64,000 bases of DNA from Enterococcus alishanensis. Its GTDB lineage: Bacteria > Bacillota > Bacilli > Lactobacillales > Enterococcaceae. The position numbers and the translations under genes were made by a program. The stretch is taken from positions 372,001-436,000 of the forward strand of contig NZ_JAHUZB010000002.1 of assembly GCF_019218635.1 (NCBI RefSeq), given 5' to 3'. Numbering within the stretch: position 1 is the first letter of the stretch; each line of letters begins with the position of its first letter. This document shows positions 8,497 to 18,200 of the stretch, one piece after another. A model generated the notes under the pieces. The model worked only from the letters and a program-made list of their open reading frames with translations. It did not search any database and was not told the DNA's origin.

Positions 8497-8697
8497 ATGA
8501 ATGAAGAAGAAATTGAATTAGGTAAAACATACCGTTGTCACCCTATTGGATTTATTGAAGATGTTGAAGGGGAAGTCGTTTCAAAAATGACAAACACTGC
8601 TGTTTTACGAATTGAAACTTGTAATCCAACAGATCAACTTCAATTGGAAGAAAAAGCTAAGATGGTGGTTGCTAGATATTCTAGCTTTATCTCATAA
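8497..8697 (+). CDS. Small conserved protein, 66 aa (possibly DUF2187-like)
   Basis: A short acidic cytoplasmic protein whose segment GFIEDVEGEVVSKMTNTAVLRIETCNP reads as a small beta-barrel. It resembles the KOW/DUF2187 kind of domain, but the family assignment is only a suggestion. Start ATG follows ACTGGAGGATTTATT, a strong ribosome binding site, and a good promoter lies upstream. It is the first gene of a two-gene unit with the membrane protein at 8716, separated by less than 20 bp. No function is claimed. Confidence 0.65.
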   Translation: MNEEEIELGKTYRCHPIGFIEDVEGEVVSKMTNTAVLRIETCNPTDQLQLEEKAKMVVARYSSFIS

Positions 8698-8715
8698 AAA
8701 GCAAAGGTGAGATTA

Positions 8716-9195
8716 TTGAATTTTTTTACCATTTTACTATTAGTATTTACACTAGTATTGTATCTATACTTAATTGTAAACCGTCGGGCAATTATTATCC
8801 CGATAGCGTCATCAAAAAAAAGATACGTGATATATCCATTTTTGATGGGTGTAGTTATCTGGGTGGCTGTAACCCAAGCAATAGATGTAGACCAGCGAAT
8901 TAGAACTATTTTAGCTGGCTTAATCCTTTTAAGCTTTGTTTTAGATAAAAAGGGCCTAACAGAAGATCGATTGATTTTAAATAGTTTAGACTTGAAAGGA
9001 ATTCCATTAATAGAGATTGATAGAGTGGTTTTAATGGAAGATGAACTAACTCAACTTGTCAAGGTTAACTATTTTAGAAAAGATCGTCGCGGACCAGTCC
9101 TTTTGTTTGATGAAACTATTACTGAATTGGCTATCTTTTTTTCTACACATCTAAAAGAAGGTAGTAAATTAGAAATTGTAACTACGGAAGATTGA
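8716..9195 (+). CDS. Hypothetical membrane protein, about 159 aa
   Basis: Unrecognised. The start is uncertain: GTG at 8707 is possible, but it overlaps the only ribosome-binding-like sequence (AAAGGTGAG), so TTG at 8716 is preferred. The N-terminal half has three hydrophobic segments (about 2-21, 38-53 and 65-79). The C-terminal half is soluble and beta-rich (LTEDRLILNSLDLKGIPLIEIDRVVL) and resembles small PH-like membrane-associated domains. It is co-transcribed with the 66-aa gene and ends at a strong terminator that overlaps its own stop region. Confidence 0.6.
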   Translation: MNFFTILLLVFTLVLYLYLIVNRRAIIIPIASSKKRYVIYPFLMGVVIWVAVTQAIDVDQRIRTILAGLILLSFVLDKKGLTEDRLILNSLDLKGIPLIEIDRVVLMEDELTQLVKVNYFRKDRRGPVLLFDETITELAIFFSTHLKEGSKLEIVTTED

Positions 9196-9219
9196 CTTTT
9201 TGGTTAATCTTCTTTTTTT
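9187..9219 (+). terminator. Intrinsic terminator overlapping the 3' end of the 8716 gene
   Basis: A 10-bp stem (9187-9196 with 9203-9212, one G-U pair) is followed by T7. Its left arm contains the stop codon of the gene. Confidence 0.85.
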
Positions 9220-9227
9220 GTTATACT
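9200..9227 (+). promoter_or_regulatory. Extended -10 promoter of the C39-like gene
   Basis: TGTTATACT with TATACT at 9222-9227, 16 bp after TTGGTT (9200-9205). It overlaps the preceding terminator. Confidence 0.55.
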
Positions 9228-9249
9228 AATTATTAAAGGAGATGATTGT

Positions 9250-10290
9250 GTGAAGAAAATTTTTTGGAGTTGTTTTGCGTTGAGTGCTTTTATTGGTATC
9301 GCAGGATTTGCTCAAGAAAATCAAGCATCCACGTTATATCGTTTATACAATACCAATAGTTCTGAACATTTTTATACGATTCATAATGAGGAAAAGACAA
9401 ACTTAATGCGTTCAGGTTGGCGTTATGAAGGAACTGGCTGGCAAACTACCGACACAGGACAATCCGTTTATCGGTTGTATAATGAAAATGCTGGCGACCA
9501 TCATTACACTTTATCAGAGACAGAAAAAAATGATTTGATCAGCAAAGGTTGGAAGGATGAAGGAATTTCTTGGTATACACCAGAATCTGGAATCAATGTT
9601 TATCGTTTGTATAATAAAAATGCAAAAGCTGGGGCTCATCATTACACAACTAGTGTGACTGAGCGAGATAATTTAATCCATGCTGGCTGGCAAAATGAAG
9701 GAGTTTCTTGGAAAGCAACCGGTGAAGGAACGACAGTTAGTGATAGTGCATCATTAAATGCACCATACATTAATCAAAACTCAGCAGGATATCCAATGGG
9801 TTGTGAAGCAGCAGCACTTTTGCAGGCGCTTCAAACAAAGGGACAAGCAAATAATTACAACTTGAGAAGCTTCATTGATGAGATGCCTCTAGCAGCAAAT
9901 GGAAATCCCAACGATGGTTTTGGTGGTAGACCAGATCAAATTTTAAATGGTACATATCAATCAATCTATCCAAAACCACTAGCCACTTGGGGAAGTCGTT
10001 ACGGTAATGTTGAAAATATTTCTGACTATTCACCAGAAGAATTAAAAGAAGAATTACGTGGAGGAAATCCTGTGGTAGTTTTTGTCACTTTGGATTTTGC
10101 AGATCCTCGTTATGGCAATTATTGGTGGGGAACTGGAATTAATAATGCTCATGTAATGACCTTAGATGGCTTTGATAATCATACCAATCGTTACCATGTA
10201 TCAGATCCGAATGCTGGTCAATACTGGGTGGAAGGTCATGCTTTTGAAGCAAGTTACAATTTGACTCGCTATGCGGTAGTAGTAAGATAA
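9250..10290 (+). CDS. Secreted protein: DUF5648 repeats plus C39-like cysteine peptidase domain
   Basis: A 346-residue exported protein; GTG start after AAAGGAGATGATT. Signal peptide about 1-26 (cleavage near NQA). Residues 29-157 hold three DUF5648 units (YRLYN-N---HHYT---E---L---GW--EG--W), the same module that ends the SSURE adhesin at 1586. Residues about 170-346 match the peptidase C39-like family (Peptidase_C39_2): the nucleophile is probably Cys185 in GYPMGCEAA, with His301 in NNAHVMTLDGFD and Asp319 in HVSDPNAG completing a papain-like triad. The domain could cleave peptide bonds in the cell wall or in secreted substrates; the substrate is unknown. Monocistronic. Confidence 0.83.
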   Translation: MKKIFWSCFALSAFIGIAGFAQENQASTLYRLYNTNSSEHFYTIHNEEKTNLMRSGWRYEGTGWQTTDTGQSVYRLYNENAGDHHYTLSETEKNDLISKGWKDEGISWYTPESGINVYRLYNKNAKAGAHHYTTSVTERDNLIHAGWQNEGVSWKATGEGTTVSDSASLNAPYINQNSAGYPMGCEAAALLQALQTKGQANNYNLRSFIDEMPLAANGNPNDGFGGRPDQILNGTYQSIYPKPLATWGSRYGNVENISDYSPEELKEELRGGNPVVVFVTLDFADPRYGNYWWGTGINNAHVMTLDGFDNHTNRYHVSDPNAGQYWVEGHAFEASYNLTRYAVVVR

Positions 10291-10291
10291 A

Positions 10292-10332
10292 AAAGTCATG
10301 AAGTAAATTTTCTTTTACTTCATGACTATATT
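10292..10332. terminator. Bidirectional intrinsic terminator
   Basis: A perfect 14-bp stem (10294-10307 with 10314-10327; arm AGTCATGAAGTAAA) lies between convergent genes. Confidence 0.88.
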
Positions 10333-10333
10333 T

Positions 10334-10930
10334 TTATTTAATGACTTTAAACCGATCTTCATCGTTCATAAATTCTTTTTCTCCAGCTTCTGCTTCTTTT
10401 GAACCAAAAACTAATTGGCCGCGTAATTCCCAGTTTGCCGGAATATTCCAAGTGCTTGTAACTTCTGCATCAATCAATGGGTTGTAATGTTGTAAGTTTG
10501 CACCAAGACCTTCTGCCGCTAGTGCAGTCCAGGTATTTGCTTGAGCGATACCATTAGATTGTTCTGCCCAGATAGGGAAGTTATTCGCATAAAGTTCGAA
10601 TTGTTCTTGTAAGTTTTTAACAGTATCTTTTTCTTTAAAGAATAATACTGTGCCATAAGCGTTCTTAAAGCCCGCTAATTTTTCTTGTGTATTTGAAAAT
10701 GCTTCTGCTGGTGTAACTGGTTTTAAAGCAGCTTCTACGATTTTCCATAATTTTTCATGAGCACCATCAAACAAAATAACTGCTCTTGTAGTTTGTGCGT
10801 TAAAGTCAGTGGGACTTAGTTTAACAGCTTCCTTGATCGTAGTTGAAATCTCTTCTTGTGATAAGTTAACGTTGCGTCCTAAAGCATAGATAGAACGACG
10901 ATTTTTTAAGGCATCTAAAAATTGTGACAT
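10334..10930 (-). CDS. Nitroreductase-family oxidoreductase
   Basis: A 198-residue FMN-dependent nitroreductase-fold protein. The N-terminal pattern (FLDALKNRRSIYAL, then LSPTDFNAQTTRAVILF) binds FMN phosphate and ribityl groups. The C-terminal GLGANLQHYNPLIDAEVTSTWNIP closes the flavin site. This subgroup (YdgN/HBN1-like) reduces nitro- and quinone-type electrophiles with NAD(P)H; the physiological substrate is unknown. Start ATG follows ATGAGGAAATTCAC. It is monocistronic and ends at a bidirectional terminator shared with the C39-like gene. Confidence 0.88.
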   Translation of the reverse strand: MSQFLDALKNRRSIYALGRNVNLSQEEISTTIKEAVKLSPTDFNAQTTRAVILFDGAHEKLWKIVEAALKPVTPAEAFSNTQEKLAGFKNAYGTVLFFKEKDTVKNLQEQFELYANNFPIWAEQSNGIAQANTWTALAAEGLGANLQHYNPLIDAEVTSTWNIPANWELRGQLVFGSKEAEAGEKEFMNDEDRFKVIK

Positions 10931-11108
10931 GTGAATTTCCTCATTTCTTTCTATTAATTACAAAACTCAATATATCATCTTACATTTAGTAAGTAAAAGA
11001 ATATGCTTATCGATTTAATTCGAAAAATTTGTTAAATAGAGTTTGAAATAAGTCTATTTTTTAATGACTATGTTAAACTGTTATTATTGAATAATTGGAG
11101 GATGTTAC

Positions 11109-11651
11109 ATGAAGCTAAAAGAAGTGGTAAAAACTATTATATATTTTGTCATTTTGGCAGCTGTACTTTTTGGTTTGCGGCAATTTGTTTTTACCCCGGT
11201 GGTTGTAAAAGGAGATTCAATGGATCCAACCTTGATTGATGGAGAACGAGTTATTGCTTTAAAAAATACAGATGTGAAACGGTATGACATCGTTACTTTT
11301 CCAGCTCCAGACGAACCGGGAAAGAATTATATTAAGCGTGTGATTGGTTTGCCAGGGGATACTGTTGAGTATCGAGATGATCAATTATATATAAACGGTA
11401 AGAAATACAGTGAACCTTATTTAGATGAATATAAGAGTGAATTAACTGATGGAGAACCTTTGACTTATGATTTTACTTTAAAAGATTTATTTGGCTCTGA
11501 TAAAGTGCCAGAAGGCAAATTATTTGTTTTGGGTGACAATCGACGTATTTCAAAAGATGGTCGTATTATTGGTTATATCGATGAAGACGATATTATGGCT
11601 GATGTGAAATTTGTTTTCTGGCCGATTAACAGAATCGGAACTATTGACTAG
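11109..11651 (+). CDS. lepB: Type I signal peptidase
   Basis: A 180-residue single-span membrane peptidase that removes Sec signal peptides outside the membrane. The N-terminal anchor covers about residues 8-27. Box B gives the nucleophile Ser37 (VKGDSMDPTL), and box D gives the general base Lys76 (YIKRVIGLPGD). Box E is GDNRRISKDGR, where the commoner SxDSR is changed to SKDGR. Length is typical for Gram-positive SipS/SPase I. Start ATG follows TTGGAGGATGTTAC. A terminator overlaps its last codons. Confidence 0.93.
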   Translation: MKLKEVVKTIIYFVILAAVLFGLRQFVFTPVVVKGDSMDPTLIDGERVIALKNTDVKRYDIVTFPAPDEPGKNYIKRVIGLPGDTVEYRDDQLYINGKKYSEPYLDEYKSELTDGEPLTYDFTLKDLFGSDKVPEGKLFVLGDNRRISKDGRIIGYIDEDDIMADVKFVFWPINRIGTID

Positions 11652-11677
11652 CAGATGTTTGCTAGTCTTTTTTTTTT
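11646..11677 (+). terminator. Intrinsic terminator overlapping the lepB stop codon
   Basis: An 8-bp stem (GACTAGCA 11646-11653 with TGCTAGTC 11660-11667) is followed by a run of nine or more T. Confidence 0.85.
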
Positions 11678-11679
11678 AT

Positions 11680-11688
11680 TGTTATAAT
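11680..11688 (+). promoter_or_regulatory. Extended -10 element of the rexB-rexA operon
   Basis: TGTTATAAT (TGn plus TATAAT at 11683-11688) follows the lepB terminator T-run; no clear -35 is present. It lies 22 bp before the rexB start. Confidence 0.6.
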
Positions 11689-11709
11689 GTAAAAAGAAGA
11701 GGTGAAAAA

Positions 11710-14700
11710 ATGAGTTTACAATTTCTTAGAAGCGTTGGACAAAGTGATGCTGATCAAAAAATGGTCGAAGTTGCTGAAAGTTGGTTAAGTAATCATCAAA
11801 CAGGCCGCGTTTTTTTTATTGTACCCAATTATAATAAATTCGAAAAAGAAATCCATTTGTTGCGTTTGATGAAAGAAGCACAACAGACAAGAACTTTTAG
11901 CTCGATTAATCGACAAGTATTTAGTTTTAACCGTTTAGCTTGGTTCTTTTTACAAAAAGATGGGAAAATCCCTGGTAATCAGTTGTCAGATGCTGGTAAT
12001 GCAATGGTTTTAAGAAAAGTCCTAAAAGAAAAAGAAATGGACTTAGTCATCTTTAGAGGTGAAATTAATAAATCAGGTTTTATTGAAGAAGTCATGAAAT
12101 TCTATCAAGAAATGCAAATAGGAAATCTGACTGTCGATGATTTATTCTTGTTAGCTGAAAATAAAACGATTGATATTGGCTTAAAAATGCAAGATTTACA
12201 AACTATTTTATCTGCTTATGAAAAAGAGCTTGCTCAATATCAAGTCGAAAATAACGACCCATTGCAATTATTAAGTGAATATTTATCAGATAATAAACGC
12301 GTGGACGATTTGTTCATTGTCAGCGGTTTTACCAGCTTTACTGGAAAAGAAATGCAAGTATTAACAACATTAATGGCTCAAAGTCAACTTTTAGTAGCTT
12401 TAGAAGTAGATCAATCTTATGTTGACCAATTACCTAATCCATTAGAATTATTTTCAGTAACTGGCAAAACTTATTATCAGTTGGTTCAAGCTGCACGTAG
12501 TGAAAAGATCCCAATCCAGCTTGATTTAATTGCTGTCAATAAAAAAAATGTATTTAATCAGATTGGTGAATTTTGGCGCACACAAAAGCCGCAAAAATTG
12601 CAAGCATCAGCAGCAATTCAAATTTGGCAGACTACTACATTAGCTGAAGAAGTCAGACGAGTGGGTAATGAAATTAGACAGCTAGTAATTAAACAAGGAT
12701 ATCGTTATCAAGATATTCAAGTTTTAGTTCGCAATGATGATCGCTATCGCAGTGTTGTTGCAACAATTTTTAACCAATTGGCGATCCCTTATTATTTAGA
12801 TGAAAAACAAAAAATGGCTGAACATCCTTTATTGGACTTTTTACAAGCCTTATTTTTAATTGATCAATACAATTACCAAATTACAGATGTCATTCGTTTG
12901 TTAAGGACAGAGTTATTTGTTCCTTTTGAATGGGCTACCAATACTTGGAAGCTAGAACAAAAAATCTTGCGAGAAAAAATTGATCAGACTGAAAATGTTG
13001 CTTTGGCTTACAATTTCAAAGGCTTCTATTGGACGAGAGAAAAAGACTGGAAATTTGTGGACTATGATTTTGAATCTGGCGAATATCATGCAAATGAAAC
13101 TATAGAAAATGACAGTAATTTAGTACGTCGAATGGTTCAAGAATACTTACCTCCATTTTTTGAAGAAATAAAGAAAGCGGAAAATGGTCGTACAGCAGCA
13201 AGTATTTTTTATCATTTTTTAGATCGAGTAGGTGTGAAGCAACAATTGTTACATTGGCGTGATCAAGAAGTTGAACGAGGATTCTTGGAAAAGGCTCGTA
13301 ATCATGAACAGACGTGGCAAGCTTTATTAGATTTGTTAGATGAGTATGTATTGATTTATGGCGATGAAATTTTTGACTGGGATATTTTTCAAGAAATATT
13401 TGTCGCTGGATTAGTTAATTTAGATTACGGAAAAATTCCGACAACGATAGATCAAGTTCAAATTAATCGTTTGGATATTCGCGGTAAACAAACTAAGGTG
13501 ACCTTTGCGTTGGGTTTAAATGATCATGATTTTCCTGCGCGCTTTGATGATACAGGTTTATTGACTGCCGATGAAAGAGAAGTTTTCAGTCAGGAATTAC
13601 CAGAGGATAAGTTCTTACCAGAAGCCAATAGCCAAAAAATCATGAGTGAACCATACGTTGCCTATGGTGTTTTTTTATCAGCATCAGAAAAATTGTTTTT
13701 AAGTTACGCTACTATTGTAGAGGAAAGTAGTTATGGGATTTCTCCGTTTTTGAAAAGACTGAATGTAGGTTTAGCTATTCCTATTTATTCATTTGAAAAT
13801 TTGAATTTAACAACAAATCCGGCTGAGTATGTCGGTACGTTTCGGACTATGATTAGTGATGTAATAAATTTGAATCGTCAGAGTAAAGACCAACAATATC
13901 CATTATCGGCAGCATGGGCCAAGCTTAGTCAAAATTTGAAAAAAAATGCTGAAGTGGGCGATTTGGCTGGGAAAGTTTTTGCTAGTTTAACTGATTCAAA
14001 TGTTCCCTTTGACTTGGGACCAGATATTGCTGGAAAGCTTTACGGAAAAGAATTGTATGCCTCAGTTTCACGAATTGAGAATTTTTATAGTTGTCAGTTT
14101 AAATATTTTGCAAATTATGGACTTAAGCTAAAAGAGCGTTCATTATACGAATTGACACAAGCAGGAAAAGGCGACTTTTATCATGAAGCCTTAGATATTT
14201 TCTTTAAAAAATTAAATGAGAGTGATTTAAATTTAGCAAAAATTAGTGATGAACAACGGCAAAAACTTGCTGATGAAGTATTAGCTGAAGTTTTTGGTAA
14301 GGTAAAATTTGAAATTTTAAGCAGTTCTCCAAGGATGAACTATATTCGTTATCAATTGGCGAAAACGATTGAAAAGGTTAGCTGGGGCTTAATGCAACAA
14401 AGTAAACGGACAAATTACCAAACAGAAAAAACAGAGGTAATTTTTGGATCGCTTGCTGGTCAAAAAGGTATTAAGGGATTAGATTTGCCTTTAGTAAATG
14501 GCGGAGCATTACATCTGCGAGGGAAAATTGACCGAATTGATACTGTGACAAATCAAGAAAATCAATGGTTTAGCGTAGTGGATTACAAATCTAGTCAACA
14601 AAGATTTAAGTTAACGGATGCCTATTATGGATTAGCATTGCAGCTAATCACCTATTTAGATGTAGCAATTACTGATTTTTCTGAAGGTAATAATAAAACA

Positions 14701-15210
14701 GTTAAACCAGGAGGTGCCTATTATTTCCACGTTCAAAATCCTACGATTAAACCGACAGATAATGTATCAGAGGAGACTTTAAAAGAATTTAAATATAATG
14801 GTCTGTTTGTTAAAGATGAAGCACTTTTTAAAGAGATGGATAAAGAATTGGCAGAAGGTGAGAAGTCTTCTCTATTTCCACTGGAAATGACAAAAAAAGG
14901 AGCTTACTCAATTGGTCGCAATCAGCAAACTTTCTATGATATAAACGAAATTGATTTGTTGAGAGACTATAATAAACAAAATTTAAAACAAGCGGGTGAT
15001 CAAATTGTTTCTGGAGAATTGAAATTGAATCCGACTTTGGATAATGAGAAAAAAAGGGCTTGTGAATTTTGTCCATTCCAAAGTGTGTGTAAATTTGACG
15101 TCATGATGCCAGATAATCAGTATCACCGCTTTGAAAGAATGAAGCGGGAGGAAATTTTAGATCGGATGCGAAAAGACCTGGGAAATACGGAGGAAGAAGG
15201 CAATGAGTAG
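11710..15210 (+). CDS. rexB: ATP-dependent exonuclease subunit B (AddB/RexB)
   Basis: A 1166-residue subunit of the RexAB (AddAB-type) helicase-nuclease, which processes double-strand DNA breaks for recombination. The start at 11710 is set by AAGAGGTGAAAAA and gives the expected length. There is no intact Walker A near the N-terminus (GRVFFIVPNYNKF occupies the place), as in the RexB branch where the B subunit lacks helicase activity. The nuclease motif VVDYKSSQ has Asp958 and Lys960. The iron-sulfur ligands are Cys795 and the C-x2-C-x5-C set at Cys1118, 1121 and 1127, exactly the AddB pattern. It overlaps rexA by 8 bp. Confidence 0.95.
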   Translation: MSLQFLRSVGQSDADQKMVEVAESWLSNHQTGRVFFIVPNYNKFEKEIHLLRLMKEAQQTRTFSSINRQVFSFNRLAWFFLQKDGKIPGNQLSDAGNAMVLRKVLKEKEMDLVIFRGEINKSGFIEEVMKFYQEMQIGNLTVDDLFLLAENKTIDIGLKMQDLQTILSAYEKELAQYQVENNDPLQLLSEYLSDNKRVDDLFIVSGFTSFTGKEMQVLTTLMAQSQLLVALEVDQSYVDQLPNPLELFSVTGKTYYQLVQAARSEKIPIQLDLIAVNKKNVFNQIGEFWRTQKPQKLQASAAIQIWQTTTLAEEVRRVGNEIRQLVIKQGYRYQDIQVLVRNDDRYRSVVATIFNQLAIPYYLDEKQKMAEHPLLDFLQALFLIDQYNYQITDVIRLLRTELFVPFEWATNTWKLEQKILREKIDQTENVALAYNFKGFYWTREKDWKFVDYDFESGEYHANETIENDSNLVRRMVQEYLPPFFEEIKKAENGRTAASIFYHFLDRVGVKQQLLHWRDQEVERGFLEKARNHEQTWQALLDLLDEYVLIYGDEIFDWDIFQEIFVAGLVNLDYGKIPTTIDQVQINRLDIRGKQTKVTFALGLNDHDFPARFDDTGLLTADEREVFSQELPEDKFLPEANSQKIMSEPYVAYGVFLSASEKLFLSYATIVEESSYGISPFLKRLNVGLAIPIYSFENLNLTTNPAEYVGTFRTMISDVINLNRQSKDQQYPLSAAWAKLSQNLKKNAEVGDLAGKVFASLTDSNVPFDLGPDIAGKLYGKELYASVSRIENFYSCQFKYFANYGLKLKERSLYELTQAGKGDFYHEALDIFFKKLNESDLNLAKISDEQRQKLADEVLAEVFGKVKFEILSSSPRMNYIRYQLAKTIEKVSWGLMQQSKRTNYQTEKTEVIFGSLAGQKGIKGLDLPLVNGGALHLRGKIDRIDTVTNQENQWFSVVDYKSSQQRFKLTDAYYGLALQLITYLDVAITDFSEGNNKTVKPGGAYYFHVQNPTIKPTDNVSEETLKEFKYNGLFVKDEALFKEMDKELAEGEKSSLFPLEMTKKGAYSIGRNQQTFYDINEIDLLRDYNKQNLKQAGDQIVSGELKLNPTLDNEKKRACEFCPFQSVCKFDVMMPDNQYHRFERMKREEILDRMRKDLGNTEEEGNE

Positions 15211-18200
15211 AAAAATACCTATTCCTGAACGAACAGCCGATGTGATGTTTACGGAGCAGCAATGGCAGGCAATTTATGATCAAGGAGACAATATTTTAGT
15301 TTCTGCTTCAGCTGGTTCAGGTAAAACAGCTGTTTTGGTCCGCCGTGTGATTGAAAAGATTCGTCAGCAAAATTTTTCAGTCGATGATTTGCTAGTTGTG
15401 ACTTTTACTGAAGCTGCAGCTGCTGAGATGAAGGAACGCATCCAGCAAGCGATTCAACAGGCGGCTGAAGAGGCGAAAACTTCTGAAGAAAGAAATTATT
15501 TCAACCATCAATTAAGTAAGTTACCGATGGCTAATATCTCCACCTTACATGCCTTTTGTGCAAAAGTGATTCAACGATTTTTTTATTTAATTGATTTAGA
15601 TCCAAATTATCGTATGTTAACGGATGAAACAGAAACAATCTTGCTGAAAGAAGAAGTATGGGATAGTATCCGTGAGCTAAATTATGAAAAAAAGGAAGTC
15701 GAATTTTATCGCTTGACTGAAAATTTTTCTAGTGATCGAGATGATCGTGGTTTAGAAAATTTAATTTTTTCCATGTACAATTTTGCTCGGTCCAACTCTG
15801 AACCGGAAAAATGGCTAGACTCGCTGTTAGAAAATTATCAGTTTGATGGAGAATTTGCTCACTCCAAAATTTTTACCGAGCAATTGCGACCTATGATTGT
15901 AACAGAATTAGATCGTGTGATTGAAAACTATCAATTGATGATTCAACGGTCGCAAGCGATAGGTGGTTTAACCTTAATTATTGAATTAGCAGAAGATGAA
16001 CTAAATCATGTATTAACGGTTAAAGAAGCTTTATTAAAAGGGGACTTGGCAATTGCTTATCAAGTGATACAAGCAACTACCTTTAAGACATTTCCATCTA
16101 CAAAGAAAGAAATAAAGGCTGTAAAAGAGGCCTATCCTGAAGAATTTGCGGAAATTCAAAATTTACGAAATTTGAATAAAGATCAGTTGCAAAAAAACAT
16201 CCTACCGAATTATTTTTCTGAACCTTTTGAAATACAAGGTGAAATCTTAAAAGAATCGGAAAAATTAGTCAGTGGCTTAATCGAAGTAGAAAAAGCTTTT
16301 ATCCAACAATTCTCAGAGAGAAAAATGAGTAAGAACTTGTTAGATTTCAACGACTTAGAACATTTTGCTTTGAAAATTTTAGAAACTGAAATTGACGGAG
16401 CCTATCCTGCTAAAAATTATTATCGGACTCAATTTAAAGAGGTTTTAGTTGATGAATATCAAGATATCAATCAACTTCAAGAAACAATTTTACAAGCAGT
16501 TAGCCAAGAGCATCCAGGAAATATGTTCATGGTTGGGGATGTAAAACAATCAATTTATGGTTTCCGTTTAGCTGATCCGACATTGTTTATTGAAAAATAT
16601 GAAAGCTACCAAAACGATGTTGATTTTGATGGTAACCGAAAGATTATTTTGCCAGATAATTTCCGCTCTCGTAAAGAAGTATTGGATTTTACCAATTTGA
16701 TTTTTAAACAAATTATGGATAAAGAGCTGGGCCAGATTGAATATGGTTCTCAAGAAGAACTGATTGCAGGATCCAAGGCTTTTCCTGAGTCGGATCATTT
16801 TTCAGCAGAGCTTTTAATTGCAGAACAAAAAGTCGAGGAAGATGACTTGATCGATGAGAGTGCGACTGCGGAAATCTATTTAGTTGCGAATAAAATTCGT
16901 GAAATGAAAGATCAAAAATTCCAAATTTTTGATAAAAAAATGGGTATTGATCGTGCTTTAGATTATCGGGATATTGTTTTATTGACGCCAACCCGAAAAA
17001 ATCATCTAACTATTATTGACGTCTTTAAGAAAATGGGGATTCCGTTAAATGTAAATGATGCCCAAAACTATTTTCAAACAACCGAACTAAGAATTATTGT
17101 TGCATTAATGCAGATTATTGACAATCCTTTTCAAGATATTCCATTAGCTGCAGTTTTGCGGTCACCAATTACTGATTTGGATGATCAAGAGTTAGCAACG
17201 ATTCGGTTAAAAATGGTCGAAGGAGATTTCTTTACGGCAATTAAAAACTATCAAGTCACTGAAGAAGATAAAATCAGTCAAAAGCTTGCTATTTTTCTGA
17301 ACCAATTGGATAATTGGCGGGAACTATCTCATCGTACGTCGATGGTAGATCTTTTATTGAATATTTATCAAGAAACAGCTTATTTAGATTATGTTTTAGG
17401 AATGCCGGCTGGTCAGCAACGACATGCAAATTTATTGGCATTAGTAGAACGCGCGAAGGATTATGAGAAGAGCAGTTATCGAGGCTTGTATCAGTTTATT
17501 CGATTCATTGAAAAAATGCAGGAGAAGTCAAAAGATTTGGCTGAACCGCCTGCAACAGAAACTGGGGATGCAGTGACAGTAATGACAATTCATGCCAGTA
17601 AAGGCTTGGAGTTTCCGGTAGTATTCTTATTAAATAGTAGTCGAAAAGCTAATTTAAGTGATTTACGAAATAAATATATATTTGACGAGCATGCCGGTAT
17701 TGGCATAAAGTATTTAGATCCTTTTACAAGGGTAAACTATATAACAATTGCCTTTAAATTAATTGCCAAGAAAAAAAATAATAAATTATTGTCTGAAGAA
17801 ATGCGAAAACTGTATGTAGCTTTGACGAGAGCTGAGCAAAAATTGTTCATTGTTGGTTCCTATGACAGTCAAGAAGCGGCATTAAAAAAATGGCAATTGG
17901 CAGCAACGAATGAAGACATTATTTTAGACACCGCAATTCGTAATGGTCAAGGGGTCTTTTTAGATTGGATTGGGCAAAGTTTATTCCGTCATGCAACGAT
18001 GGAAAATTATCAACAACAATATCCGATAAACCAAAAAAATTCACTTTACCATCATCCTGCAAAGTTTAAAATTACTTTTGCTAATGCTCAAGAAATTGCT
18101 CAGACAGCAAATAGTTATCAGCCTGTTTTTACAAAAGTTAAAGCAGATGATCAAGAAATTGATGTTAGCCAGATTTTACAACAAGCCGGCTATCAATATA

